37,821 nt of DNA, taken from contig JAJRSA010000035.1 of the NCBI GenBank assembly GCA_024279035.1, positions 1-37,821 of the forward strand, given 5' to 3'. Position numbers and translations under genes: made by a program. This document shows, piece by piece, positions 9,221 through 17,339 of this stretch. The notes below the pieces were generated by a model. The model did no database searches, had not been told where the DNA came from, and saw only the letters and a program-made list of their open reading frames with translations. The stretch is from Alphaproteobacteria bacterium (GTDB lineage: Bacteria; Pseudomonadota; Alphaproteobacteria; Micavibrionales; Micavibrionaceae). The stretch's first letter is position 1. Each line of letters starts with the position of its first letter.

Positions 9221-9894
9221 AACCCCGACACTCGCCCCTCTCGAATAGTCAGAATTCGATCCATCCGATGCGCCAGATCCATGTTGTGGGTGGCAATAAA
9301 CGCGCCTATTTTTTGGGTACGGACGCGTTTAAGGAGAAGATCGAAGACGGTGTCTGCGGTTTGAGGGTCGAGGTTTCCTGTGGGTTCATCAGCCATGATG
9401 AGGGTTGGATCATTGGCGAGCGCCCTTGCAATCGCCACACGCTGTTGTTCTCCGCCAGACAGGCGCGCAGGGCGGTGCTCTGCACGCTCTTTGAGGCCCA
9501 TATCATCTAACAAACTCAAAGCTTTTTCTTTTGCATCTTTACGAGAGATCCCTGCAATCATTTGAGGAATGAGTATATTTTCAACGGCAGAGAATTCAGG
9601 TTGTAAATAGTGAAACTGATAGACAAACCCCATCCTATGCCGTCGAATTTCTGTGCGCTGTTTATCCGTACAGGAGGTAATATCTCGTCCCTCCATAAAG
9701 ACCTGTCCCGACGTCGGAGAGTCGAGAAGACCCGCAATATGAAGAATCGTTGATTTCCCTGATCCACTTGGCCCCACAAGCGCTACAATTTCTCCCGCAT
9801 TGATCTCAAAAGACGCCTCTTTCAAAACACAGAGTGCCTCTCCGCCTTGTTCATAGATTTTAGTCACTTTATCGAGCTTAAGAATATTTTTCAT
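9217..9894 (-). CDS. lolD: Lipoprotein-releasing ABC transporter, ATP-binding subunit
   Basis: ATPase of the LolCDE-type complex that extracts outer-membrane lipoproteins from the inner membrane. From the Met at 9894 the product is 225 aa: Walker A GPSGSGKST (41-49), Q-loop VYQFHYLQPEF, signature LSGGEQQRVAIARAL, Walker B with ADEPTGNLD, and the switch histidine in IATHNMDLA. The MacB/LolD-subfamily Q-loop and HNMDLA region favour LolD. An upstream Met at 9924 would add 10 atypical residues, whereas the start at 9894 has a GGAATGGAAG-type ribosome-binding region. It lies downstream of lolC and the 86-aa EamA-like gene. A long inverted repeat sits just before its start. Confidence 0.93.
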   Translation of the reverse strand: MKNILKLDKVTKIYEQGGEALCVLKEASFEINAGEIVALVGPSGSGKSTILHIAGLLDSPTSGQVFMEGRDITSCTDKQRTEIRRHRMGFVYQFHYLQPEFSAVENILIPQMIAGISRKDAKEKALSLLDDMGLKERAEHRPARLSGGEQQRVAIARALANDPTLIMADEPTGNLDPQTADTVFDLLLKRVRTQKIGAFIATHNMDLAHRMDRILTIREGRVSGF

Positions 9895-9919
9895 ACTTCC
9901 ATTCCAAATTTTTATTTTC

Positions 9920-10008
9920 ACCACGGATAGACACAGATAAACACAGATTATATTTTTTGCTCTATCAACATCTGTGTTTATCTGTGTTTATCTGTGTCTA
10001 TCCGTGGT
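9920..10008. repeat. 29-bp perfect inverted repeat built of decamer tandem units
   Basis: The left arm (9920-9948) is the exact reverse complement of the right arm (9980-10008), with a 31-nt loop. The right side is made of tandem 10-mers (ATCTGTGTTT twice, then ATCTGTGTCT and ATCCGTGGTT); one extra unit (9970-9979) falls in the loop. It lies between the 86-aa EamA-like gene and lolD. In the operon transcript it would fold into a very stable hairpin about 25 nt before the lolD start. Similar ATCTGTGTTTATC-type intergenic repeats are, from memory, scattered in many environmental genomes. Confidence 0.85.
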
Positions 10009-10018
10009 TATTTCCCCT

Positions 10019-10279
10019 TTATCTTGTCATCAAAAAAATAGAGAGGAAAGAGAGTGCAATACCCACCATTTTAGTCGGGCTGAGTGTTTCAGAAAAAATA
10101 ACAAACCCTGCTATAATAGCCAAGACAACAACGCCTATCCGCGTCACAGGCAAAGCAACACTAATCGGAGCCCCTGCCCTATACATGTAAAAAATAGCTA
10201 TATTAATGACCCCAATGATGATCCCTGCAATCATAGAATAAATAACAGCTTTACCTTGAGCAAGTTCTACATGCTTCAT
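10019..10279 (-). CDS. Half-size EamA/DMT-like membrane protein
   Basis: An 86-aa product with three hydrophobic helices (about 12-34, 38-61 and 68-85). The second and third helices and the connecting FSETLSPTKMVGIALSFLSIFLM segment match the end of an EamA repeat (…E-x-L-s-x-x-q-x-x-G-x-x-L…). Full EamA transporters have about 10 helices and 280-300 aa, so this is either a small self-assembling DMT protein or the remnant of a larger gene. Its ATG overlaps the lolC stop as ATGA, which implies translational coupling and argues for a real gene. It is an uncommon insertion between lolC and lolD. Substrate unknown. Confidence 0.65.
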   Translation of the reverse strand: MKHVELAQGKAVIYSMIAGIIIGVINIAIFYMYRAGAPISVALPVTRIGVVVLAIIAGFVIFSETLSPTKMVGIALSFLSIFLMTR

Positions 10280-11520
10280 CCATACCTCAATGCGTCAACA
10301 GGATTTAACCGTGCGGCACGCCATGCAGGATAGAGGGTGGCCAAGACAGATAAGACAATCGCCATCACAATAACATAGGTCACCTCTCCCCAATCTACGA
10401 CAGCGGGGAGTTGTGAGAGAAAATAAATCTCGGCAGAAAACAATTCCGTTCCAGAGAGTTTTTCAATCCACTGGCGAATAGATTCAATATTAACGGCAAA
10501 CGCAATCCCAAGTACAGCGCCCATGAGTGTTCCTGAAATCCCAATACTTGCACCCGTAAGGATAAAAATTTTAAGCATCGAGCGTCTCGACGCCCCGATT
10601 GTACGCAGTATCGCAATATCTGACGCCTTATCTTTCACCAACATAATCATGGACGAAACAATATTAAAGGCTGCCACAATAATAATTAGAGTGAGAATAA
10701 GAAACATCACATTGCGCTCAACTTCCAAGGCATTCACAAAAGAGCTATTTGCGTCTCGCCAATCATACAGCGATATATTATATTCAAGTTGAGTCTTAAG
10801 ATTATTCTTTATAGCATTTAAATCATTTATATTTTTAGTGACGACCTCAAGATAAGACGCACTGCCCTCTGGCAATCTATAAAACACTCTTGCCGTTTCC
10901 AAGGGCATAAAGACAAAGCCACTATTATATTCAAACATTCCCACATCAAAGATAACACCAATCTTAAAGCGCTGAGACCGAGGAATGGTTCCAAAGGGAG
11001 AGGCCTTACCCTTGGGCGCCATAATCACCACTTCATCGCCGATAAACAATCCAAATTTTTCTGCCAATTTATTCCCAATCGCAATATTCTTGCCTGAAAA
11101 ATCCATGACATCGCCTGCCACAATGCCATCTCGAAAGACTTTTTTAACAAGAAAATCATGGGACGTCATCCCTCGTACAAGCACACCATTGGCCACGCCC
11201 TTCACATTCAAAAGCCCCTGCCCTTCAATGATAGGAATAGCCGATTGAATGCCTTTCGCCTGTTCAACTTTACTTTTAAGCTCTTTATAGTCACGCAAAG
11301 GCGCACCCACCACATAGGCATTCATGTGCCCATTTAACCCCAAAATACGGTCAAAGAGCTCTTGACGAAACCCATTCATCACAGACATCACAATAATAAG
11401 AGTGGCCACGCCGAGCATAATCCCCACAAACGAAAACCCCGCAATCACAGAGACAAATCCCTCTTGCTTGCGCGCCCGCAAATACCGAAAAGCCATCAAT
11501 CGTTCAAAGGGAGAAAACAT
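10276..11520 (-). CDS. lolC: Lipoprotein-releasing ABC transporter, permease subunit (LolC/LolE)
   Basis: Inner-membrane permease partner of LolD. The 414-aa product has the classic FtsX/MacB-type layout: helix 1 at about residues 22-47 (GFVSVIAGFSFVGIMLGVAT), a large periplasmic domain (about 48-265), and three C-terminal helices, ending PAWRAARLNPVDALRYG, a typical LolC/E ending. Alphaproteobacteria often have a single LolC/E permease that presumably forms a homodimer, and no second permease is present here. The start at 11520 is 3 nt after the proS stop, with GAGGA upstream. Confidence 0.93.
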   Translation of the reverse strand: MFSPFERLMAFRYLRARKQEGFVSVIAGFSFVGIMLGVATLIIVMSVMNGFRQELFDRILGLNGHMNAYVVGAPLRDYKELKSKVEQAKGIQSAIPIIEGQGLLNVKGVANGVLVRGMTSHDFLVKKVFRDGIVAGDVMDFSGKNIAIGNKLAEKFGLFIGDEVVIMAPKGKASPFGTIPRSQRFKIGVIFDVGMFEYNSGFVFMPLETARVFYRLPEGSASYLEVVTKNINDLNAIKNNLKTQLEYNISLYDWRDANSSFVNALEVERNVMFLILTLIIIVAAFNIVSSMIMLVKDKASDIAILRTIGASRRSMLKIFILTGASIGISGTLMGAVLGIAFAVNIESIRQWIEKLSGTELFSAEIYFLSQLPAVVDWGEVTYVIVMAIVLSVLATLYPAWRAARLNPVDALRYG

Positions 11521-11523
11521 CGC

Positions 11524-12861
11524 TTAGAATCCTCGTTTAAGGTCTTTAATATCCGTTGTCAATGTCGTCACAAGACTATCGAGAGAAATTTCATTGCGCT
11601 CGCTTGTTGAGCGTTTCTTCAGTTCAACCACCCCGTTTTTCAAGCCCTTCGGACCCACAATGACTTGCCATGGTAATCCAATCAGATCCATATCTGCAAA
11701 TTTTGAGCCTGCATTTACATCTCGATCATCATAGAGGACATCAAGCCCTGCTGCTTTTAGTTTTCCATACAGGCCCTCGCAGGCTGTAGAGGTCTCTTGA
11801 TCTGAAACTTTTAAATTGAGCAACCCCACATCAAAAGGCGCAACCTTTGCAGGCCATTTAATGCCCACCTCATCATGATTGGCCTCAATGATTGCCCCCA
11901 CCAAGCGAGACACGCCTATGCCGTATGATCCCATTTCAACAGGCACCATTTTACCTTCTTTATTTTGGACAGTCGCCTTCAAAGCCTCCGAATATTTCGT
12001 CCCAAAATAGAAAATATGCCCGACTTCGATGCCTCGGGTTTTGATCAAATTAGCAGGTGCGCCGACTCCATCATGCGTTTCATCTGTGGCGGCATAAATG
12101 CTTGTCATCTCTTTGAAGTATTTATCGAGTTGCTCTCTATTCTCATAAAAAACATCTTTTCCAGAGACATCTGTTTCCATCCATTTTTCATCGACATAAA
12201 CTTCGCTCTCGCCTGTATCAGAGAGCAAGATAAATTCATGGCTGAGATCTCCTCCGATAGGCCCTGTATCGGCCTTCATTGGAATAACTTTTAAGCCCAT
12301 ATGCGTATAGGCCTTCAAATAAGAGAGAAACATCTTCTGATAGGAATACACCGCGTTTTCTTTTGTCAAATCAAAAGAATAAGCATCTTTCATCAAAAAC
12401 TCACGCCCGCGCATCACGCCAAATCGAGGTCGAATTTCATCTCTGAACTTCCACTGAATATGGTAGAGATTTTGTGGAAGATCTTTATAGGACTTAATGT
12501 ATGAGCGAAAAACATCCGTAATCACTTCTTCATTGGTCGGACCATAGAGCATTTCTCTGTCATGACGATCCGTCATACGAAGCATCTCCTCTCCATACGC
12601 CTCATAACGTCCTGTTTCCTTCCACAAATCCGCCGATTGAATGGTGGGCATCAAGCACTCATGCGCCCCTGCCTCATCTTGATGATAGCGCACAATATTT
12701 TCAATCTTTTTAAGAACACGCAACCCCAACGGTAACCATGTATATATCCCCGCACTCTGTTGCTTAATCATCCCTGCCCGCAACATAAAGCGATGAGACG
12801 ATATTTCTGCTTCTTTAGGATTATCTTTAAGGGTCGGGAGAAAATATTGGGAGAGGCGCAT
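11524..12861 (-). CDS. proS: Prolyl-tRNA synthetase (short, insertion-less type)
   Basis: Charges tRNA-Pro with proline. From the Met at 12861 ([15 protein letters not shown]) the product is 445 aa. Class II motifs are visible: motif 1 around [18 protein letters not shown], motif 2 in [21 protein letters not shown], and motif 3 in [14 protein letters not shown], followed by the anticodon-binding domain. The large editing insertion of E. coli-type ProRS is missing, as is usual in alphaproteobacteria. An in-frame start at 12945 would add 28 non-homologous residues and overlap the upstream gene, so it is rejected. The gene lies 10 bp after the secreted-protein gene and 3 bp before lolC. Confidence 0.95.
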   Translation of the reverse strand: MRLSQYFLPTLKDNPKEAEISSHRFMLRAGMIKQQSAGIYTWLPLGLRVLKKIENIVRYHQDEAGAHECLMPTIQSADLWKETGRYEAYGEEMLRMTDRHDREMLYGPTNEEVITDVFRSYIKSYKDLPQNLYHIQWKFRDEIRPRFGVMRGREFLMKDAYSFDLTKENAVYSYQKMFLSYLKAYTHMGLKVIPMKADTGPIGGDLSHEFILLSDTGESEVYVDEKWMETDVSGKDVFYENREQLDKYFKEMTSIYAATDETHDGVGAPANLIKTRGIEVGHIFYFGTKYSEALKATVQNKEGKMVPVEMGSYGIGVSRLVGAIIEANHDEVGIKWPAKVAPFDVGLLNLKVSDQETSTACEGLYGKLKAAGLDVLYDDRDVNAGSKFADMDLIGLPWQVIVGPKGLKNGVVELKKRSTSERNEISLDSLVTTLTTDIKDLKRGF

Positions 12862-12871
12862 GATGGTCTTT

Positions 12872-13324
12872 CTAATCGTTATAGTTACTATTGATAGTAT
12901 CTTGCCCAAACGCTCCATAAATTTCTTGTTCTTTGGGAGGTTCAAGCGGGATTGACTTTACGGGTTCTACAGCACCCTGTCCATCCTGTTTTTTGTCTTC
13001 ATTCTGGCATATAGTCTCTGCCTTATCGGAGATATCTTTGTCTTTATAGATCACGCGTCCCTCTTGCGTAATAGTGACATATCCTAGTTTTGAAGAAGAC
13101 ACAGGCACGGTTAGTTCTAGTTTTTCTGCGAGATAATTGGTCAATGGAATGTCTATATCTCCAAGTTCTATAGACACTGCATTGAGATCCACATCGGCAG
13201 AAGGGCTATAGGTTACATCCTCTCTCGGTGTATGAGTAACACGCACATGATCACACAGGGAGGCTGCGTGTGCAGAAGCCCCCCAAAAGCTCAAAACCAA
13301 CAGAAAAAAGGCCACGCCTTTCAT
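12872..13324 (-). CDS. Secreted (periplasmic) protein of unknown function
   Basis: A 150-aa product with a clear Sec signal peptide: Lys at position 2, hydrophobic core [12 protein letters not shown], and a likely cleavage site after AHA (residue 20). The mature part has two cysteines (one in SLCDHVRV, one in ETICQNED) that could form a disulfide, followed by a low-complexity, Pro/Glu-rich C-terminal tail. No family is recognised. Its ATG overlaps the stop of the DUF1467 gene as ATGA. Proteins of similar placement between DUF1467 and proS occur in alphaproteobacteria, but no role is known to me. Confidence 0.75.
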   Translation of the reverse strand: MKGVAFFLLVLSFWGASAHAASLCDHVRVTHTPREDVTYSPSADVDLNAVSIELGDIDIPLTNYLAEKLELTVPVSSSKLGYVTITQEGRVIYKDKDISDKAETICQNEDKKQDGQGAVEPVKSIPLEPPKEQEIYGAFGQDTINSNYND

Positions 13325-13587
13325 TTTAAATCCTCTGCGCGCATCTCTCGTGCCATTTCGTAAAAATTAATCATGCCACTCTCAATCAAAAGATAGACGA
13401 TACTCCAAACGATCGCTGTGAGACAGCCTGTGATAATGAATTTTTTTATAATTCGTGGGTTTTTGGGCGCAGAGGCAATTGTACCTCCTTCGGTTGTTCC
13501 TGTTGGGGTATTCCCCCATGGCAAAACCCAATATAGAACAAGCCAATAGAGCATTAAATAGACAATAATCCCTGTGAAAATGCTCAT
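13321..13587 (-). CDS. DUF1467 family membrane protein
   Basis: An 88-aa protein with two transmembrane helices: about residues 4-24 (FTGIIVYLMLYWLVLYWVLPWG) and 50-70 (FIITGCLTAIVWSIVYLLIE). The arrangement of the N-terminal helix ending in LPWG, a glycine/threonine-rich loop (GTTEGGTIASAPKNPRI) and a second helix matches DUF1467. This family is largely alphaproteobacterial and commonly sits next to proS, as here. Function unknown. The start follows the upstream stop by 1 bp (TGA-G-ATG), indicating coupling, and its stop overlaps the next gene. Confidence 0.85.
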   Translation of the reverse strand: MSIFTGIIVYLMLYWLVLYWVLPWGNTPTGTTEGGTIASAPKNPRIIKKFIITGCLTAIVWSIVYLLIESGMINFYEMAREMRAEDLK

Positions 13588-13588
13588 C

Positions 13589-14044
13589 TCAGGCGGTCAC
13601 CTTTCTCTTTTCTGTTGACCCAAGGCAACTGAGAACAGCAAAAACAAGCAATCCTATACCTAACGCAGGTAAGGCTGATCCAAAGCCATAAGGAAGCGTA
13701 TAGGAGATTAGTTTCAGCTCAAAGACGGCTTGGATTAAAATACCAATTGTCATGCCAGTAATTGCACCTGTGGCTGTAGCTCTCTTCCAAAACAGCGGGC
13801 CAATCAGAGAAATAGCCAGCAAACTCACAAGACCAATCCCTTTTGAGGCCAAATCAATAATAGGCCCTTGAGCCTCAGGGAGAAGCGCCAATCCTGTAAT
13901 AAGAACAATGAGAATCAAAAAGAAAGGATAAGACTCCACAAAACCATTAAAAGCGCCCAGAGCTGTGGAGAGCATTAAAATAGCTGAGACAATAAACACA
14001 ACAAGAAAAAGTGCATTCCTCTTTTTTAAATTTTTATCCAACAT
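13589..14044 (-). CDS. Sodium:solute symporter-like C-terminal membrane protein
   Basis: A 151-aa protein with about four hydrophobic helices (11-33, 38-58, 66-106, 118-141). The segment SLIGPLFWKRATATGAITGM is a hallmark of the C-terminal part of SSS/PutP-type sodium symporters (family pattern GLFWKRAT..GA..G). Full-length SSS proteins are 450-600 aa, and no upstream symporter sequence lies before this start, so the sodium-binding N-terminal core is missing. A strong Shine-Dalgarno sequence (AAGGAGAAGG) and tight coupling to the DUF1467 gene suggest it is expressed. It is either a degraded symporter with a maintained 3' end or a stand-alone domain. Confidence 0.65.
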   Translation of the reverse strand: MLDKNLKKRNALFLVVFIVSAILMLSTALGAFNGFVESYPFFLILIVLITGLALLPEAQGPIIDLASKGIGLVSLLAISLIGPLFWKRATATGAITGMTIGILIQAVFELKLISYTLPYGFGSALPALGIGLLVFAVLSCLGSTEKRKVTA

Positions 14045-14063
14045 AAATCCTTCTCCTTATTTC

Positions 14064-14160
14064 GTCATTCCCTGAATTATAGAAGGTAATTCTAGGGGAA
14101 TCCTGTAGAATATAGATCCCTAGATCGCCCTAGAATATATGAATATATTCAGGCGATGAC
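14064..14160. repeat. Palindromic GTCATTCC...ATGAC element (type 2)
   Basis: A 97-bp element made of two hairpins: CCCTGAATT...AATTCTAGGGG and GCCCTAGAAT...ATTCAGGC. It shares ends and both hairpin arms with the copy at 24592-24676, while the loops differ in sequence and length. It fills the gap between rnj and the symporter-like gene and may also stop transcription. No coding capacity. Confidence 0.8.
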
Positions 14161-14173
14161 AATAAGGAACATC

Positions 14174-15835
14174 TTAGCCTTGATACACATGCACCACGAC
14201 ATTCGGTTTAAAACCATAACGATGGGTTAAAAACCGTCGGATTATAATACGGAGTTTCTCTTCTATCTCATCAAGGTCTTTACCCTCAATATCCAGTAAG
14301 GCACTCTCTATTTCTCCATAAATTTCGATCAAGAGGGATTCTTCAGCTGATGAACCTCGATCTTCCAATCCAATCAAATCAATCTGTGGATCATCCGTAA
14401 GTTTACTCTTTTTATCAAGCACCATTGAAATAAAGGCCACGCCCGAAAATTGTAATTTCCGCCGTGCTGACAACGCTGTACTCTCAAGATTAATAATGCG
14501 GTTTGGTTCAACGCCTAGAAATTTTGTTTCGATATGATCAATAATGCGCGGATTTTTGGGATCCAAACAAATGACGGAGCCATTTTGAGGGGCAATCACG
14601 TGAGGCACACCACACTCTTGCGCCAAATCTGCATGGGCTTCAATCATAATACGCTCTCCATGTACGGGAATGGCAATATGGGGTTTGCTCCACGCCAACA
14701 TACTCCGAAGCTCACCTTGACGTGGATGTCCTGAGACATGCACAAGATTTTCTCCGCAATTCTCATTGGTAATGACATTTAAACCGTTCGCCACAAAAGT
14801 ATTTTGAAGCGCATTAATTTCTTTTTCATTGCCTGGAATTTTCCATGAAGAAAAAATGACCGTATCCCCTTTCTCTAACTTAACCCCTTTAAACTGTCCT
14901 TGCGCAATACGAGACAGTGCCGCACGAGGTTCTCCTTGTGAGCCTGTCGTAATCAGCACAACATTGTCTCGAGGTAGGTTTTTAAACTGCTTATCTGAAA
15001 GAAACTCTTCGATATCATTCAAATATCCACATTTTTTAGCCGCACCAATCATGTTTTGCATGGAACGCCCCATCACAATCACACGCCGTCCCACAGATTC
15101 AGCTGCTTTTGCAATGGAATGGATACGTCCAACATTGGAGGAAAAACCTGTAATCACGATGCGGTTTTTTTGGTGCTTAAAAATTTCAATCAAGCCTTTT
15201 TTTACCTCAGACTCACTCGGCACGCTCCCTGATTTTTGTGCATTCGTAGAGTCTCCAATATAGGCAAGAACGCCCTCTTCACACATATCTTTAAAATCTT
15301 GCGCCTGCGTCGGCGGACTGATCGCAGGATTCGGATCCAGATTCCAATCCCCCGTATGCAAGATTGTCCCTTGATCTGTCTTGATTGCCGTAGAGAGATT
15401 TTCTAAAACCGAGTGCGTAATATCAATGAAATTTAAGTGGAATGGGTCTAAATCAAGCTCTTTGCCTGCTCTCACCTCAGTAATTTTCATCTTCTTGCAC
15501 GCAGGGAATTCTTTAATTTTACGCCTGAGCACTTCCGCCGTAAACGGAGAACAATAGACAGGACACTTTAAACGCGGCCACAAATGAGGCACAGCCCCTA
15601 TATGATCCTCATGCGCATGTGTCACCACAAGCCCGACAAGATTATCTTTGTATTGCTCAATAAAGGACGGATCAGGGAGCAATAAATCCACCATGGGATA
15701 GTGCTTCCCCGCAATCCCCATGCCACAATCCATAATGAGCCATTTGCCTTTATAGGCATAGAAATTGAAGTTGCACGCAAACTCTTCCGAGCCTTTGTAG
15801 GGAATAAAATGGACGTGATTAGGGTCTAGTTTCAT
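14174..15835 (-). CDS. rnj: Ribonuclease J
   Basis: A beta-CASP metallo-beta-lactamase RNase with endonuclease and 5'-3' exonuclease activity in the family, used in mRNA decay and rRNA processing. The 553-aa product has the zinc motif HAHEDH (residues 73-78), the downstream HTGDW and GDSTNA segments, the beta-CASP insertion (VITGFSSNVGRI..), the SGHP and IPVHGE motifs, and a C-terminal domain. Length matches RNase J1/J2. The start at 15835 overlaps the coaX stop by 4 bp (ATGA), so the two are coupled, the standard alphaproteobacterial arrangement. Confidence 0.96.
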   Translation of the reverse strand: MKLDPNHVHFIPYKGSEEFACNFNFYAYKGKWLIMDCGMGIAGKHYPMVDLLLPDPSFIEQYKDNLVGLVVTHAHEDHIGAVPHLWPRLKCPVYCSPFTAEVLRRKIKEFPACKKMKITEVRAGKELDLDPFHLNFIDITHSVLENLSTAIKTDQGTILHTGDWNLDPNPAISPPTQAQDFKDMCEEGVLAYIGDSTNAQKSGSVPSESEVKKGLIEIFKHQKNRIVITGFSSNVGRIHSIAKAAESVGRRVIVMGRSMQNMIGAAKKCGYLNDIEEFLSDKQFKNLPRDNVVLITTGSQGEPRAALSRIAQGQFKGVKLEKGDTVIFSSWKIPGNEKEINALQNTFVANGLNVITNENCGENLVHVSGHPRQGELRSMLAWSKPHIAIPVHGERIMIEAHADLAQECGVPHVIAPQNGSVICLDPKNPRIIDHIETKFLGVEPNRIINLESTALSARRKLQFSGVAFISMVLDKKSKLTDDPQIDLIGLEDRGSSAEESLLIEIYGEIESALLDIEGKDLDEIEEKLRIIIRRFLTHRYGFKPNVVVHVYQG

Positions 15836-16590
15836 ACAAGTTCTATCAAACCTTTCAGGGTTAAATCGGGATCAACATGTTCAATCGCAGGGATAGACGG
15901 GCTAAAAATACTGGCAAGCCCTCCTGTGGCAATCACAGTGGGTTTAATATCTACTTCATGTGAGAGTTTTTCAATCAACCCTTCTATCATACTTACATAG
16001 CCCCAAAAAATTCCTGACTGCATCGCATGGACTGTATTCGTCCCCCGCACATGAGGCGGTTTTTGAATAGAGATTTTAGGAAGTTTTGCGGCAGCTGACA
16101 CAAGAGCATTCAAAGACAAATTTACACCAGGCGCAAAAACCCCTCCAAAATAGCCCTCTTTTTCTGTAATCAACGTGAGAGTCGTCGCCGTTCCAAAATC
16201 AAGAATAAGCGCATCTCGACTATAATGTTTTGCACAGGCAATCGCATTCACAAGCAAATCAGCCCCCGCCTCATGAGGATGATCGATCGTAATTTTTATA
16301 TGAGGGAGAACCGTTTCCACGGTCACCATCACCGCCTCACATTTAAAATAATGCGTCGCCAATTCTTGAAGATTAAAGTTTGCATCAGGCACAACAGAAC
16401 TCACAATCAAGTGTTTCACCTGATCAAAATTATACCCATTCAGGTTAAACAACTGAAGAAGCCACATGGCATACTCATCACTTGTCCGAGACGCATTCGT
16501 CTCACACCGCCACGAGTGTTTAATCTCTTTGTCTTCACACAGCGCAAAGACTGTGTTTGTATTTCCTACATCAATGGCAAGATCCATCAT
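15832..16590 (-). CDS. coaX: Type III pantothenate kinase
   Basis: Phosphorylates pantothenate in the first committed step of CoA synthesis. The 252-aa product has the ASKHA-fold phosphate-1 motif DVGNTNT (7-13), HEAGADLLVNAIAC (pantothenate/dimer region), the second phosphate loop LDFGTATT, and GVFAPGVNLSLNAL, all typical of CoaX. TAGGAG lies 6 nt before the first ATG; a second ATG follows directly. coaX normally follows birA closely, but here a 2-kb plus-strand islet separates them, so coaX must use its own promoter in the 16.6-kb gap. Confidence 0.95.
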   Translation of the reverse strand: MMDLAIDVGNTNTVFALCEDKEIKHSWRCETNASRTSDEYAMWLLQLFNLNGYNFDQVKHLIVSSVVPDANFNLQELATHYFKCEAVMVTVETVLPHIKITIDHPHEAGADLLVNAIACAKHYSRDALILDFGTATTLTLITEKEGYFGGVFAPGVNLSLNALVSAAAKLPKISIQKPPHVRGTNTVHAMQSGIFWGYVSMIEGLIEKLSHEVDIKPTVIATGGLASIFSPSIPAIEHVDPDLTLKGLIELV

Positions 16591-16682
16591 AAGTTTCTCC
16601 TAACTAAGAGATCATAAAGGTCGCTTGTAACGTATAAAGAGAAGAATTTCCAAGAGTTTTATCTAAGGCACCAAAAAAAACC

Positions 16683-16714
16683 TTGACATTTTGAGTAAAA
16701 TATAGGAATATATT
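16683..16714 (+). promoter_or_regulatory. Candidate plus-strand promoter directly before a terminator
   Basis: TTGACA (16683-16688) is a perfect -35 box. The clearest AT-rich -10 candidates are GAATAT at 17-nt spacing (16706-16711) and TATATT at 20-nt spacing (16709-16714); neither pairing is ideal. A start near 16718 would lie immediately before the terminator at 16725-16755. Confidence 0.4.
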
Positions 16715-16724
16715 CTTTGTTATC

Positions 16725-16755
16725 GCCCTGAGTCTGCCCGACTTAGGGCTTTTTT
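16725..16755 (+). terminator. Rho-independent terminator in the coaX upstream region
   Basis: GCCCTGAGTC (16725-16734) and GACTTAGGGC (16740-16749) form a 10-bp stem with one G-T pair and a 5-nt loop, followed by six Ts (16750-16755). This is a textbook plus-strand intrinsic terminator. No plus-strand gene precedes it, so it either ends a very short transcript or acts as an attenuator for the islet genes starting at 16935. The rest of the 335-bp gap holds only the palindromic repeat at 16799-16866. Confidence 0.75.
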
Positions 16756-16798
16756 ATACTAATTTTGATTAAGAATAAGATACATTGCCTTCTCTCCC

Positions 16799-16866
16799 GT
16801 CATCCTGAACTTGTTTCAGGATCTGGTGAATAGAGACATGAGATCCTCAAACAAGTTCAGGATGAC
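16799..16866. repeat. Palindromic GTCATCC...GGATGAC element (type 1, copy 1)
   Basis: A 68-bp element: 25-bp end units that are near-perfect reverse complements, around an 18-nt spacer. Each end unit is itself a palindrome (ATCCTGAA-CTTGT-TTCAGGAT). The right arm here has one substitution. Copies 2 and 3 (25339-25406, 35080-35147) have the same total length, with unrelated spacer sequence. Confidence 0.9.
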
Positions 16867-16934
16867 AGTGTGTGGGGAAGAGTGTCTCATTTTTAATAAA
16901 ATCCACTATATCTTGAAACAAAGGAGTGAACATA

Positions 16935-17339
16935 ATGCTTTCTTTTTCTAATTTTATAACAGAGCCTGTTGGGAACAATCTAACCAACAGCCCTGATGAT
17001 ATTCGTTACACCAAAAACAATTTGAATGCTCTTGGGTTTATTCAAGACGATGTTAATGAAGAAATCCTCACACGAGATTTAGACCAAGGGATCAAAGACT
17101 TTCAAGAACAGTATAATTTACGGAGAGATGGTCTCCTTTTCCCTCGTGGAGAAACAGAAGAGTCCGTCATAAGTGCATTAGCTCGTATATCTGAAGAGCC
17201 CCCACCTCAACGAGGAGGATTCCTTCCTGATATCCAGAAAAAACGAAAAGATCCATTGCTGATCTTAAAGGAAACACTCGAAAAACGCCGTGGAAGAAAA
17301 ACAAATCCCAAAACCACAGGAGACACCCGCCTCTCTTAA
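16935..17339 (+). CDS. Peptidoglycan-binding-like domain protein (possibly 5' part of a broken muramidase gene)
   Basis: A 134-aa product from the ATG at 16935, placed 8 nt after an AAAGGAG ribosome-binding site; an in-frame GTG at 16926 overlaps that site and is rejected. Residues about 20-75 (RYTKNNLNALGF ... DLDQGIKDFQEQYNLRRDGLLFP..ETEESV) fit a PG_binding_1-like fold: a helix with NLNALGF, then a helix with GIKDFQ..Y.L..DG. The rest is basic and low complexity. The next ORF overlaps by 50 bp in the +1 frame. Dropping one A from the A5 tract at 17281-17285 would fuse the two smoothly (...ETLENAVEEKQ...), so this may be the N-terminal third of one cell-wall hydrolase. Confidence 0.6.
   Translation: MLSFSNFITEPVGNNLTNSPDDIRYTKNNLNALGFIQDDVNEEILTRDLDQGIKDFQEQYNLRRDGLLFPRGETEESVISALARISEEPPPQRGGFLPDIQKKRKDPLLILKETLEKRRGRKTNPKTTGDTRLS

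Noticed and set aside
9960-10008. Short regular repeats suggesting a CRISPR array
   Set aside because: The units are directly adjacent 10-mers without unique spacers, they form a mirror-image hairpin, and no cas genes are present.
9957-10333. Plus-strand frames over the decamer repeat and the EamA-like gene
   Set aside because: They encode the repeat in periodic form and then run antisense to the coupled 86-aa gene; no start signal.
12862-12945. Extended N-terminus for ProRS
   Set aside because: The extra 28 residues overlap the secreted-protein gene and have no counterpart in ProRS; the family start [10 protein letters not shown] is at 12861.
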